Shown: positions 7,332-15,819 of the stretch, in pieces
How positions within the stretch are numbered: the first letter of the stretch is position 1
Layout: each line of letters starts with the position of its first letter
Assembly: GCA_902619925.1 (NCBI GenBank)
Contig: CACNFY010000006.1
Location: 1-64,000, forward strand
Length of the DNA stretch: 64,000 nt
Source: an uncultured Pelagibacteraceae bacterium
GTDB taxonomy: Bacteria; Pseudomonadota; Alphaproteobacteria; Pelagibacterales; Pelagibacteraceae
Reading direction: 5' to 3'
The notes under the pieces: model-generated
What the model saw: only the letters and a program-made list of their open reading frames with translations
Told to the model about the DNA's origin: nothing
Database searches by the model: none
Translations under genes and position numbers: made by a program

Positions 7332-8618
7332 ATGGGAATAAAGTATTTAAAAAAATCACCTAAACAGCCATCTACTGATGATGTTAAAACTAGGGATATT
7401 GTTCAAAAACTTTTAATCGATCTTGAAAAATCAAGAGAGGATGGATGCAAAGAATTAACAAAAAAATTTGATAAATATGTTGGGGAAATCATAGTTTCTA
7501 AGGATAAAATTGAAGAAATTAGCAACTCTTTAGATCAAAAAACCAAAGATGACATTAAATTTTCGTATGATAGGGTTAAAAAATTTGCAGAGGCACAACT
7601 CCAAAACTATGGTCAAGATTTTGAAGTTGAACTTTCTAAAGGATTATATGCTGGTCAAAAGTTAGTTCCAGTTAATACTGCGGGATGTTATATACCTGGT
7701 GGAAGGTACGCTCATATAGCATCAGCAGTAATGAGTGTTACAACTGCAAAAGTTGCTGGTGTTAAAAATATTATTGCTTGTAGCCCACCAAAAGAAGATA
7801 TCGGTGCAAATCCTTCTGTAATCTATACAGCTAATCTTTGTGGAGCAGACAAAATTTTAAACTTGGGTGGTGTACCAGCAATTGCTGCAATGACATTTGG
7901 TATGTTTGGAAACGAACCTGCGGATATGTTAGTTGGTCCTGGAAATCAATTTGTGGCAGAAGCAAAAAGAATTTTATTTGGAAAAGTTGGTATAGATTTA
8001 TTTGCTGGACCTACTGAAATCGCAATAATAGCTGATGAAACAGCAGATCCAGAAATCGTTGCTGTTGATTTAGTTGGGCAAGCTGAACATGGTTATAATT
8101 CTCCAGCCTGGCTTTATACCACAAGTAAAAAACTTGCAGATGATGTAATGAAAAGAGTACCAGAATTAATTTCGGAATTACCTGAATTACCAAGAACAAG
8201 TGCTGAAGCTGCTTGGAGAGATTACGGAGAAGTAATATTATGTGAAAACGATGAAGACATGGTCAAAATAAGTGATGAATATGCTCCAGAACATTTAGAA
8301 TTACAAACTAATAATGACAAATGGTTTCACGAAAGATTAAAAAATTATGGATCTTTGTTTATTGGAGAAGAAACAACTGTAGCTTATGGGGATAAATGCT
8401 CAGGAACAAATCATATTTTGCCTACTAAAGGTGCGGGAAAATATACAGGAGGTTTGTTTGTTGGAAAATTTATTAAAACTCTAAGTTTTCAAAGAATGAC
8501 TAAAGAATCTACTAAAGAGGTCGGTTCAGCTGCAGCAAGAATTTCAAGATATGAAGGCATGGAAGCCCATGCTCGAACAGGAGATGTAAGGTTGAGAAAA
8601 TACGGTTTTTCAAATTAA
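7332..8618 (+). CDS. hpsN: HisD-family dehydrogenase, probable sulfopropanediol 3-dehydrogenase (HpsN-like)
   Basis: A 428-residue NAD- and zinc-dependent alcohol-to-acid dehydrogenase of the histidinol dehydrogenase superfamily. Compared with true HisD it has HpsN-type features: IPGGRYAHIASA in place of the HisD loop, LNLGGVPAIAAM, VGPGNQFVAEAKR, DLFAGPTEIAIIAD, GQAEHGYNSPAWLYT, EEDMVKISDEYAPEHLE-like spacing, and a GTNHILPTKGAGKYTGGL end. HpsN oxidises R-2,3-dihydroxypropane-1-sulfonate to R-sulfolactate. Absence of other his genes nearby argues against histidine synthesis. Assignment to DHPS itself is inference; other diols or amino alcohols are possible. It overlaps the convergent LysE-type gene by nine bases. 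Confidence 0.75.
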   Translation: MGIKYLKKSPKQPSTDDVKTRDIVQKLLIDLEKSREDGCKELTKKFDKYVGEIIVSKDKIEEISNSLDQKTKDDIKFSYDRVKKFAEAQLQNYGQDFEVELSKGLYAGQKLVPVNTAGCYIPGGRYAHIASAVMSVTTAKVAGVKNIIACSPPKEDIGANPSVIYTANLCGADKILNLGGVPAIAAMTFGMFGNEPADMLVGPGNQFVAEAKRILFGKVGIDLFAGPTEIAIIADETADPEIVAVDLVGQAEHGYNSPAWLYTTSKKLADDVMKRVPELISELPELPRTSAEAAWRDYGEVILCENDEDMVKISDEYAPEHLELQTNNDKWFHERLKNYGSLFIGEETTVAYGDKCSGTNHILPTKGAGKYTGGLFVGKFIKTLSFQRMTKESTKEVGSAAARISRYEGMEAHARTGDVRLRKYGFSN

Positions 8619-9224
8619 ATCGGTTATATCCATAAATACATAACTAGACAAAACTGTCATAAATATAATTATAAAAAAATTTATTGTTTTCCATATATTT
8701 GAATTAACCAAGTTACTAGAAAAATATTTTGCCAGATATCCCAATGAAAAAAAAAATATAAAAGATGCAATAGAAGCACCAAAACCAAACAAATATTTGT
8801 TGGCAATTAAAAAGTTTTTTGAAAAGTTTCCTAAAAAAAAAACCGTATCAGAATAAACATGAGGATTTAAATATGTAAATCCAAGAGTTTTGATTACTAT
8901 TGATTTAAAATTTAAATTTTCATCCTCAAAGTTAATATTTTTTTTTTTATACAAAGAAATTACTTTGTTATAAATAAAGTAAATCAAAAAAACGAATAAT
9001 AAAATATTAAAGATAAGCTCTACATTTTTTGTAAAATATATTTTTAAATACTCAAATAAAAAAATACCTAAAAAAATTAAAATAAAATCGGATAAAGAAC
9101 AAATTAAACAAACAATAAATACGTATTTTTTTTTTAGTCCCTGCTCTATCACAAATATATTTTGTGCGCCAATAGCTAAAATTAAACTTATACCAGTAAA
9201 AAATCCAAGTAATAAAAAACTCAT
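8610..9224 (-). CDS. LysE/ArgO family amino-acid exporter
   Basis: Inner-membrane exporter of 204 residues with about six helices. The start is set at the ATG at 9224, which forms an ATGA overlap with the stop of the upstream MFS gene and gives the family N-terminus MSFLLLGFFTG followed by LILAIGAQNIFVIEQGL. A longer frame reaches 9308 but runs into the MFS gene and lacks family character. A second family element is GFTYLNPHVYSDTVFFLG. LysE/ArgO proteins export basic amino acids, so the likely role is overflow control of lysine or arginine, unproven here. Confidence 0.82.
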   Translation of the reverse strand: MSFLLLGFFTGISLILAIGAQNIFVIEQGLKKKYVFIVCLICSLSDFILIFLGIFLFEYLKIYFTKNVELIFNILLFVFLIYFIYNKVISLYKKKNINFEDENLNFKSIVIKTLGFTYLNPHVYSDTVFFLGNFSKNFLIANKYLFGFGASIASFIFFFSLGYLAKYFSSNLVNSNIWKTINFFIIIFMTVLSSYVFMDITDLI

Positions 9225-10384
9225 TTTTTGGTTAAAAGATCTGCTCTTAATGTGGTTAATATAATTACGATAATTAAAGGTATACAAATTAAATTCATTA
9301 TTTTCCAATTTGTAAGAACAATTAAAATACCTGCAGATAAACTTCCTAATGCATGAACAGAATAGACTACGAAATCATTAAAGCCTTGAGCTCTGTATTT
9401 TTCTTCCTCATTGTACGTTAAAACTAACAAGCTTGTTCCAGATATAAACAAAAAATTCCATCCAAAACCTAGAAAGATAAGTGCAAGCATATAATTAAAA
9501 AAAGACTGATCAAATAAACTTATTATTACTGTTATACAGTACAGACCTACTCCAACATACATCATCTTTGAATGACCGATTTTTTTAACTAAATTACCTG
9601 CAATTAATGACGGTAAAAACATACAAGCAACATGAATTTGTATGACTGTACTTGTCTTGCTCAAGCTAATCCCATCCATTACATGCATACTCAAAGGGGT
9701 TCCTGTCATCAAAAAAGTCATGATGGCATAACCAAAAGCCGAAGATATAACTGCTTGTAAAAATCTTGGTTGCGAAATAAGATCTAGATAACTTCTTCCA
9801 GAGTATTTAACCGATATTTCAATATTTGAAGTATTTTTATAAAAAAGGAAGAAAATTGTTGGCAAGAAAGTTAACGCAGCGAGAGATAAATAAGATCCTA
9901 CATACATATAATTGCTAAACAAATCTTTAGAAAAATTTGCAACACTTGGACCGATAAATGCTGAAACTATTCCTCCAAGTAAAATTATTGAAATAGCCCG
10001 TGGTACTTTATCTTCATTGACACTTTCAGCTGCAGCGAAACGATATTGATGTGTAAAAGCCATACCCATACCCAAAAAAAAATTAGCAACACAATAAATA
10101 GAAAAGCTTTGAAGAAAAATAGAGTGCGCAGCTAAAATAGATACTAATGTATTTCCAATTGATGCAACAATGAAACCAACCTTTCGGCCTGTCATGCTCA
10201 TCAATTTAGATGCAAATATTGCTCCAATTGCAATTCCAACAACTGAAATAGACATTGGTAAAGTTGATAAAGATTTTAATGGGCTAATTTGCGACCCAAT
10301 TATCCCACTTAAAAAAACAGTAACAGGTGCAGCGGTGAAACTAAAAATTTGACTTAAAGTTAAAACAATTAGATTTCTATTCAT
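9221..10384 (-). CDS. Major facilitator superfamily (MFS) transporter
   Basis: A 387-residue protein with twelve hydrophobic segments in two six-helix halves. The loop after helix 2 contains SMTGRKVGF, a variant of the MFS GxLaDrxGRk signature, and loops carry KKIGHSKMMY at the equivalent place in the second half. It looks like an efflux-type (YbjJ/YcaD or drug-resistance) member, but the substrate cannot be read. It shares an ATGA overlap with the LysE-type exporter downstream, suggesting a two-gene export operon. Confidence 0.82.
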   Translation of the reverse strand: MNRNLIVLTLSQIFSFTAAPVTVFLSGIIGSQISPLKSLSTLPMSISVVGIAIGAIFASKLMSMTGRKVGFIVASIGNTLVSILAAHSIFLQSFSIYCVANFFLGMGMAFTHQYRFAAAESVNEDKVPRAISIILLGGIVSAFIGPSVANFSKDLFSNYMYVGSYLSLAALTFLPTIFFLFYKNTSNIEISVKYSGRSYLDLISQPRFLQAVISSAFGYAIMTFLMTGTPLSMHVMDGISLSKTSTVIQIHVACMFLPSLIAGNLVKKIGHSKMMYVGVGLYCITVIISLFDQSFFNYMLALIFLGFGWNFLFISGTSLLVLTYNEEEKYRAQGFNDFVVYSVHALGSLSAGILIVLTNWKIMNLICIPLIIVIILTTLRADLLTKK

Positions 10385-10470
10385 AAATTACATTAGTACT
10401 TTTGGACGATATAATCATTGATTTTCTTTTCAATTAATTAGATAACAATCACGAATATACTTAGAGAAAA

Positions 10471-11172
10471 ATGATTGGGATTTTAGGAGGAATGGGAACC
10501 AGAGCAGGTTTAGACTTTTGCAATAAATTAGCAAAATTAAACGTAGGTAAAACAGATCAGAAATATCCTCTCTTTCTATTATACAATAAATCAAATATCC
10601 CAAAAAGACCTGAAAACTTAAATAGATATAATTACATATTAAAAAGTCTTATTAAGGGATGTAATTTACTAAAGAAAAATAAATGTAAATTCATTGTAAT
10701 GCCATGTAATACAGCACATCACTGGCATGAGGATTTACAAAAAAAAATTAAGATTCCAATTATAAGCATGCCAAAAGAAGTATATTTGCATACAAAAAAA
10801 ACTTGTAAAAAAAATTCAAAAATTGGGATTCTTTGTACAGAGGCAACTCTAAAAACAAAAGTTTACAGTAAATATTTTAATAAATATTTTAATTTAGTCA
10901 GCCCAAGCAAATCCCTACAAATCAGCTCAGTAAATAAAGCGATTAGACTTGTAAAAACGGGTAAAGTAAAAGAAGCCGAAAAAGCAATTAAACCAGCAGT
11001 AAATCATTTGATAAAGATTAAATGTAAAAAAATAATTTTAGGTTGTACTGAACTTCCTATTGCAATATTCGCATATAAATCGTTTAAAAAAATTAAAAAA
11101 TCAAAAACTTTTATTGATCCTAATTTATTAATCGCAAGTGTATCAATGAAAAGATATAAAAGATCTAATTAA
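10471..11172 (+). CDS. Aspartate/glutamate racemase family protein
   Basis: A 233-residue cofactor-independent racemase. The N-terminus MIGILGGMGTRAG is typical, the first catalytic cysteine lies in VMPCNTAHHW and the second in LGCTELPI. Both cysteines and the flanking Thr/Asn residues are present, so activity is expected, with L-/D-aspartate or glutamate the usual substrates. It is slightly rich in lysine. It is the only plus-strand gene between two minus-strand groups and overlaps the methyltransferase end by eight bases. Confidence 0.85.
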   Translation: MIGILGGMGTRAGLDFCNKLAKLNVGKTDQKYPLFLLYNKSNIPKRPENLNRYNYILKSLIKGCNLLKKNKCKFIVMPCNTAHHWHEDLQKKIKIPIISMPKEVYLHTKKTCKKNSKIGILCTEATLKTKVYSKYFNKYFNLVSPSKSLQISSVNKAIRLVKTGKVKEAEKAIKPAVNHLIKIKCKKIILGCTELPIAIFAYKSFKKIKKSKTFIDPNLLIASVSMKRYKRSN

Positions 11173-11752
11173 TTTTTTTATTTACAACAAAATATAGTTT
11201 TCTTGGAAAATTTCCCTCTTCAAAACTTTCTATATTTATATTTTTAAAGCCATCGGTTAAATGTTTTATTTTTGTTTTGTTGAAAAAATGTACTATAAAT
11301 CCGTCATTTTCGTACATGTCCTCCCCTATATGTATTCCATTTTTATAATCACCATCATGTTCATTTCTTACAGTATAAATATTTAATCCGTTAGGTTTTA
11401 ATATTCTGCAGATTTCCCTGTTAAGGTTGAATAAATCTTGATTACTTAATGCCATACAATATAGCATGTGGGAGAAACACCCATCAATTGAGTTATCCTT
11501 AAATGGCAGTTTTTGTCTAATATCAAATAATTTAGCATTAATATTTTTGAGTTTATTATCGTTGATTTTTTTATTTATTATATTTATGCCTGACTGGCTA
11601 TAATCTAATGAAGTTACAGAAAGATTATTTAGGGAAAAAAAAATACTATCTCTCCCAAGACCAGCCCCTAGTTCAACTACAGTATTAATATTATTTTCTT
11701 GAAAAATTTTTAAAGATTTTTTTGCTGGTTCGCTTGCATCTAAACCAAACAT
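11165..11752 (-). CDS. Class I SAM-dependent methyltransferase
   Basis: A Rossmann-fold methyltransferase of 195 residues from the first ATG. Motif I is VVELGAGLGRDS (about residues 25-36), the acidic end of strand 2 lies in VTSLDYSQ, and FKDNSIDGCFSHM followed by EICRILKPNG are the post-I and motif IV/VI regions. The frame stays open upstream of the ATG to about base 11835. It encodes family-like residues (HWEKNFSNKPE) without any ATG, GTG or TTG, so either the start is non-standard or the original start was lost. It lies about 70 bases downstream of the peroxiredoxin gene on the same strand. The methyl acceptor is unknown. Confidence 0.78.
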   Translation of the reverse strand: MFGLDASEPAKKSLKIFQENNINTVVELGAGLGRDSIFFSLNNLSVTSLDYSQSGINIINKKINDNKLKNINAKLFDIRQKLPFKDNSIDGCFSHMLYCMALSNQDLFNLNREICRILKPNGLNIYTVRNEHDGDYKNGIHIGEDMYENDGFIVHFFNKTKIKHLTDGFKNINIESFEEGNFPRKLYFVVNKKIN

Positions 11753-11819
11753 CTCAGGCTTATTCGAGAAATTTTTTTCCCAATGCTGAGATTGTTGGTC
11801 TAATAATTTTGTATCTAAC

Positions 11820-12482
11820 TTACTTTTGTGGGTCAGGTACTTTTCTTAAATACGGCTTAATTGTTTCCCAGCCATCTGGATATATTTTTTTAGCTTCCTC
11901 ATTTGTTACCTTAGGTACAATAATTACATCCTCGCCTGGTTTCCAATCTGCAGGGGTTGCTATTTTGTGTTTAGCTGTTCTTTGCATTGAGTCTATTGCT
12001 CTTAAAATTTCACCAAAATTTCTTCCTGTTGTCATTGGATAAGTAAGAAATAGACCAATTCTTTTGTCAGGTCTTACAATATATACTGTTCTCACAGTTT
12101 CGTTGTCAACGGCCGTTCTTCCCATTGAAGAGGTTCCAGCGTCGCCTTCCAACATATTGTATAACTTAGCTACTTCTAATTTTTCATCTGCAACAATTGG
12201 GTACTCGGGTTTCATCCCACATACATCTGTTATGTCCTCTAGCCATTTTTCATGATCAGACACGGGATCAACTGATAAACCCATAACTTTTACATTTCTT
12301 GCATCAAAATCTGGTTTCATTCTTGCTAAAGCACCTAATTCCGTTGTGCAAACGGGTGTAAAATCTTTTGGGTGTGAAAATAATACTCCCCAACTGTCTC
12401 CCAACCATTCATGGAACTTTATTTCTCCCATTTGAGTTTTTGCTGTAAAATCTGGTGCAACACTATTAATTTTTAATGTCAT
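11820..12482 (-). CDS. 1-Cys peroxiredoxin (Prx6 type)
   Basis: A 220-residue thiol peroxidase that reduces hydrogen and alkyl peroxides. The peroxidatic cysteine is in DFTPVCTTELG (about residue 45). The PxxxT/SxxC arrangement and the C-terminal extension (WKPGEDVIIVP, then LRKVPDP) identify the Prx6 subgroup. A strong Shine-Dalgarno (AAGGAG) precedes the ATG. It is divergent from the persulfide dioxygenase at 12558, a neighbour also concerned with reactive sulfur or oxygen. Confidence 0.92.
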   Translation of the reverse strand: MTLKINSVAPDFTAKTQMGEIKFHEWLGDSWGVLFSHPKDFTPVCTTELGALARMKPDFDARNVKVMGLSVDPVSDHEKWLEDITDVCGMKPEYPIVADEKLEVAKLYNMLEGDAGTSSMGRTAVDNETVRTVYIVRPDKRIGLFLTYPMTTGRNFGEILRAIDSMQRTAKHKIATPADWKPGEDVIIVPKVTNEEAKKIYPDGWETIKPYLRKVPDPQK

Positions 12483-12557
12483 TTATGTCTCCTTTTTTAA
12501 ATTAAATTATATGCAAGATTGATTTGCTATGCAATTTTTTATAATGTTAATAAATAT

Positions 12558-13250
12558 ATGATATTTAATCAATTATTTGATAAAAAATCTTCAACCTACA
12601 CTTATATCATTTCTAGTGGAGAGGGTCGTGAAGCATTAATTATAGACCCAGTTATTGAACACACTGAGGAGTATCTTAAAATTTTGGAAAATCTCAAACT
12701 AAAATTAGTGAAAGTTATTGATACACATATTCATGCTGACCATATAACTGCATTAAATGAGTTAAATAAAAGGACAAGCTGTGCAAGAATTATGGGTGAG
12801 AACTCAAAATCAGAGGTAATAGATTTAAAAATAAAAGATAACGAAAAAGTTAAAATAGAAAATATTGAACTTAAAGCAATGTACACCCCTGGTCACACTG
12901 ATTGTTCTTATAGTTATCTGATGAATGATAGAGTTTTTACAGGAGATACATTATTAATTAATGGTACAGGTAGAACAGATTTTCAAAATGGTAGCTCATA
13001 TGATGCTTATGACTCACTGTTTAACAAACTTTTAAAACTTCCTGAAAATACGCTTGTATACCCAGCGCACGATTATAACGGCAAAAAATTTTCAACAATT
13101 GAAAATGAAAAAAATAATAATCCTAGATTACAGGTAAAATCTAAAGAAGAATATGCAGAAATAATGCAAAATCTGAATTTAGCTAATCCAAAAATGATGG
13201 ATATTGCTGTACCTGCTAATGTAAAGGGACTTACTTTAGACCAAATCTAG
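12558..13250 (+). CDS. Persulfide dioxygenase (ETHE1-like metallo-beta-lactamase fold)
   Basis: A 230-residue mononuclear iron enzyme that oxidises glutathione persulfide to sulfite. The start is set at the ATG at 12558 (MIFNQLFDK), because the family begins there; an in-frame ATG at 12519 adds an atypical tail. Metal ligands are seen in THIHADH, YTPGHTD, VFTGDTLLI and YPAHDYNG, and the ETHE1-specific NGTGRTDFQNGS loop is present. The neighbours CysE, CysK and a cysteine-rich protein support a role in sulfur-amino-acid or sulfide turnover. Confidence 0.88.
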   Translation: MIFNQLFDKKSSTYTYIISSGEGREALIIDPVIEHTEEYLKILENLKLKLVKVIDTHIHADHITALNELNKRTSCARIMGENSKSEVIDLKIKDNEKVKIENIELKAMYTPGHTDCSYSYLMNDRVFTGDTLLINGTGRTDFQNGSSYDAYDSLFNKLLKLPENTLVYPAHDYNGKKFSTIENEKNNNPRLQVKSKEEYAEIMQNLNLANPKMMDIAVPANVKGLTLDQI

Positions 13251-13297
13251 TTAAAATTATAAGTTGTATTTAAAAATATTATAATTATATATTCCTT

Positions 13298-13417
13298 ATG
13301 GTTTGCAATAATCAAAAATGTAAATGTAAAAATTGCACTAATGATAAGTGTGCTTGTGAACATAACGATAATTGTGTTTGCAAATCAAAATCCGATTGTT
13401 GTTGTTGTAACGACTAA
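13298..13417 (+). CDS. Metallothionein-like cysteine-rich protein (39 aa)
   Basis: A 39-residue frame with 12 cysteines, at positions 3, 8, 10, 13, 18, 20, 26, 28 and 34-37. They fall in CxC and CxxC patterns ending in a run of four. Asn, Asp, Lys and a single His (H22) make up most of the rest and there are no aromatics, which is a metallothionein-like composition. It sits neatly between the persulfide dioxygenase and cysE on the same strand. Metal sequestration (Zn, Cu, Cd) or a cysteine store is the likely role, by inference from composition only. Confidence 0.65.
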   Translation: MVCNNQKCKCKNCTNDKCACEHNDNCVCKSKSDCCCCND

Positions 13418-13448
13418 AGTTAAATTTAATTAAATCTATAAAATATTT

Positions 13449-14033
13449 ATGAATGAATTTTTAGAATCTATAATAAAAAGAGATCCAGCTGCTAAGTCAA
13501 AACTATCTGTGATACTAACTTATCCAGGTGCAAAAGCAGTGTTCATGCATAAAATTGCAAATTTTTTTGCAGTTGCAAAGTTTGACTTGATAGCTCGAAT
13601 AGTATCTCAACTTTCAAGATTTATGACTGGAATTGAAATTCATCCAAAAGCTAAAATTGGAAAAAATTTATTTATTGATCATGGTATGGGGGTTGTAATT
13701 GGAGAAACATCAGATATTGGAGACAATGTAACAATTTATCATAACGTAACTCTTGGAGGAATTTCACCTAGTATAAATTCTGAAAATCAAAGGGAAACTA
13801 AAAGACACCCTACTCTTCATGATCATGTTGTTGTTGGTTCTGGAGCTCAAGTACTTGGACCTATTGTAGTTGGGAAGAATGCCAAAATTGGAGCAAATGC
13901 TGTAGTGACTAAAGATGTTCCAGAAAATGGAGTTATGGTGGGAATCCCAGCAAGAAATGTTGGAACAGCCACTGAAGAATTTAAACCTTATGGTATAAGT
14001 GACGAGGAAAAAAATGAAGAATTTTCAGAATAA
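13449..14033 (+). CDS. cysE: Serine O-acetyltransferase
   Basis: A 194-residue acetyl-CoA:L-serine O-acetyltransferase, first step of cysteine synthesis. It has the N-terminal helical region and the left-handed beta-helix hexapeptide repeats: [42 protein letters not shown], then [15 protein letters not shown] and [13 protein letters not shown]. The catalytic His and Asp are in FIDHGMG and the HNVTLGG loop. The length is that of the shorter, EpsC-like CysE forms. Its end overlaps the start of cysK by 20 bases, indicating translational coupling. Confidence 0.92.
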   Translation: MNEFLESIIKRDPAAKSKLSVILTYPGAKAVFMHKIANFFAVAKFDLIARIVSQLSRFMTGIEIHPKAKIGKNLFIDHGMGVVIGETSDIGDNVTIYHNVTLGGISPSINSENQRETKRHPTLHDHVVVGSGAQVLGPIVVGKNAKIGANAVVTKDVPENGVMVGIPARNVGTATEEFKPYGISDEEKNEEFSE

Positions 14034-15015
14034 TTTTATTTCAGGAATTGGAAATACACCTTTAGTTAAATTAAGAGCTGCATCTGAAGCAACGGGATGT
14101 AATATTTACGGTAAAGCTGAATATCTTAATCCAGGGGGATCAGTAAAAGATAGGGCAGCGTTAGCTTTAATAAAAGATGCTGAAGAGAAAAAATTAATTT
14201 CTAAGGGTGGTACTATTGTTGAGGGCACAGCTGGCAATACTGGAATTGGACTTTGTCTTATTGGAAATTCAGTAGGTTATAAAACAGTAATTGTTATGAA
14301 TGATAATCAAACACAAGAAAAAAAGGATATGCTAAAAAATATGGGTGCTGAGTTAAAATTAGTTCCTCCTAAACCATATAAAGATGATGGTAATTATGTA
14401 AAGGTTGCAGGTAGACTTGCTGATGAACTTAAATCATCAAATAATCATGGAGTAGTTTGGGCTAATCAATTTGATAATACTGCTAATTTAAAAGGTCACT
14501 ATGAAAGTACAGGTCCTGAAATCTGGGACCAAACAGAGGGGAAAGTTGATGGGTTTGTTTGTGCATCTGGAACTGGTGGAACAATAGCTGGTGTAAGCTC
14601 ATATTTAAAAGAAAAAAATAAAGATGTTAAAATTTATTTATCTGATCCAACAGGTTCTTCTCTCTATAACTATATAGAAAATGGCGAACTTAAAAGTGAG
14701 GGAGGATCAATTACAGAAGGAATTGGTTCAAGTAGAGTTACGGCAAATTTCGCTGAAGCTAAAATTGATGGTGCTTTTTCAATAAGTGATAACGAGTCTT
14801 TGCCTGTTTTATTTGATTTAATTGAAAACGAGGGATTAAGTCTTGGAACAAGTTGTGGAGTAAATATTGCTGGTGCAATTAGATTAGGTAAAATATTAGG
14901 ACCAGGCAAAACAATTGTAACAATCCTCTGCGATAAATCAGACAAATACAACTCTAAGATGTTTAACAAAAAATTTTTGTTGGAAAAAGGGCTTCCCGTA
15001 CCTAGTTGGATATAA
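14014..15015 (+). CDS. cysK: Cysteine synthase A (O-acetylserine sulfhydrylase)
   Basis: A PLP enzyme converting O-acetylserine and sulfide to cysteine. The start is set at the ATG at 14014, which has GAGGA at 14004-14008; an in-frame GTG at 13999 lies inside that ribosome site. Motifs are [10 protein letters not shown], the PLP lysine in [10 protein letters not shown], the TAGNTGIGL loop, and the phosphate-binding [10 protein letters not shown]. The 333-residue length is normal for this family. Encoded directly after and overlapping cysE, it probably forms the bifunctional complex typical of these enzymes. Confidence 0.9.
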   Translation: MKNFQNNFISGIGNTPLVKLRAASEATGCNIYGKAEYLNPGGSVKDRAALALIKDAEEKKLISKGGTIVEGTAGNTGIGLCLIGNSVGYKTVIVMNDNQTQEKKDMLKNMGAELKLVPPKPYKDDGNYVKVAGRLADELKSSNNHGVVWANQFDNTANLKGHYESTGPEIWDQTEGKVDGFVCASGTGGTIAGVSSYLKEKNKDVKIYLSDPTGSSLYNYIENGELKSEGGSITEGIGSSRVTANFAEAKIDGAFSISDNESLPVLFDLIENEGLSLGTSCGVNIAGAIRLGKILGPGKTIVTILCDKSDKYNSKMFNKKFLLEKGLPVPSWI

Positions 15016-15032
15016 AAAACCACATACCAGTA

Positions 15033-15061
15033 TTGTCATAAAACGTTTACTTTTCTAAGAT
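15033..15061 (+). promoter_or_regulatory. Candidate sigma-70 promoter of the small-protein cluster
   Basis: TTGTCA (15033-15038) and TAAGAT (15056-15061) are separated by 17 bases, about 35 bases before the first gene at 15096, which also has an AAAGGA ribosome site. The -35 matches five of six and the -10 four of six consensus bases. In such AT-rich DNA this is only moderate evidence. Confidence 0.4.
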
Positions 15062-15095
15062 ATATTTAAATAAACTAAATTTTGAAAGGATTGGT

Positions 15096-15380
15096 ATGAA
15101 AGACTATTTAGCAACTCACGTTTTTAAATCTGAGGAAATGAAAAAAAAATTTTACGAAGTTATAGGTTCAACATCTGCAGAGGATCTTAAAAAAGGCGTA
15201 AATGGGGAAAAGGCTGTGTGTCACATGACAATGATGTGTGCAGGTGACTCTATGAATATGTATTGTAAGTGGCAAGCAGAGAGCCCGCAAGCTATTATAG
15301 ATCAATTGGGAGACATGAATAACTTTTTTGATACTACTTCAGAAGAGTGTTCTCAGGTGATGGACTTTTCTAAAATGTAA
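15096..15380 (+). CDS. Small Cys/Met/His-rich protein, unknown (94 aa)
   Basis: First gene of the small-protein cluster. Ninety-four residues with no signal or membrane segment. The order ATHVFKSEE, helix, VCHMTMMCAG, MYCKWQA and a helix SPQAIIDQLGD suggests a ferredoxin-like alpha/beta dimer of the GYD/DUF3303 sort. Residues 42-57 hold three Cys (42, 48, 57), one His (43) and five Met (44, 46, 47, 53, 55), a soft-metal-binding composition. No family can be named. It is followed 31 bases later by a SnoaL-like gene with its own AAGGAG. Confidence 0.7.
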   Translation: MKDYLATHVFKSEEMKKKFYEVIGSTSAEDLKKGVNGEKAVCHMTMMCAGDSMNMYCKWQAESPQAIIDQLGDMNNFFDTTSEECSQVMDFSKM

Positions 15381-15411
15381 ATTAAAAATAAAGTAAACTA
15401 AAGGAGCAAAA

Positions 15412-15795
15412 ATGGACGTAAAAGAGCAAACAAGAAAAGCATATGAGCTTTTTACTAAAGGTGATATGGAAACTTTTTTCAATGAAATGATTGATGATAA
15501 TATTGTATGGACATTTCCAGGCAAAGAAGGTGTTCACCCATTATCTGGAGTTCATAAAGGTAAACAAGCCATGATGGCTACAATGTCAAAAATTCCATCT
15601 TTATGGCCAAATTTTCATTTAAAAATTTTAGATATGATTAGTGAAGGTAACAAAGTGTTTGTTAGAGTGCATGCAACTGCTGATAATATGGATACGATAT
15701 TTGGTCATTATTTTGAGTCAACTGATGAAGGAAAAACTAAAATTATGATGACTTTTGATGACACTCTAAGCATGTTTAATGCGATGAAAAAATAA
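15412..15795 (+). CDS. SnoaL-like / NTF2-fold protein (ketosteroid-isomerase related)
   Basis: A 127-residue cone-shaped alpha+beta-fold protein: helix TRKAYELFTKGDMETFFNEM, then DDNIVWTFPG, a GVHKGKQAM helix, and strands VFVRVHATAD and KIMMTFDDTLSMF. These are standard NTF2-like features. Such proteins act as small lyases, isomerases or hydrolases, or only bind ligands. The substrate is unknown. It is preceded by AAGGAG and followed by another small-fold gene. A second SnoaL-like gene lies at 17552. Confidence 0.75.
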   Translation: MDVKEQTRKAYELFTKGDMETFFNEMIDDNIVWTFPGKEGVHPLSGVHKGKQAMMATMSKIPSLWPNFHLKILDMISEGNKVFVRVHATADNMDTIFGHYFESTDEGKTKIMMTFDDTLSMFNAMKK

Positions 15796-15819
15796 ATAAT
15801 TTTTTATAAGGAGAAAAGA

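Noticed and set aside
9225-9308. N-terminal 28-residue extension of the LysE-type exporter
   Set aside because: It overlaps the MFS gene; the ATGA overlap and the family N-terminus support 9224 as start.
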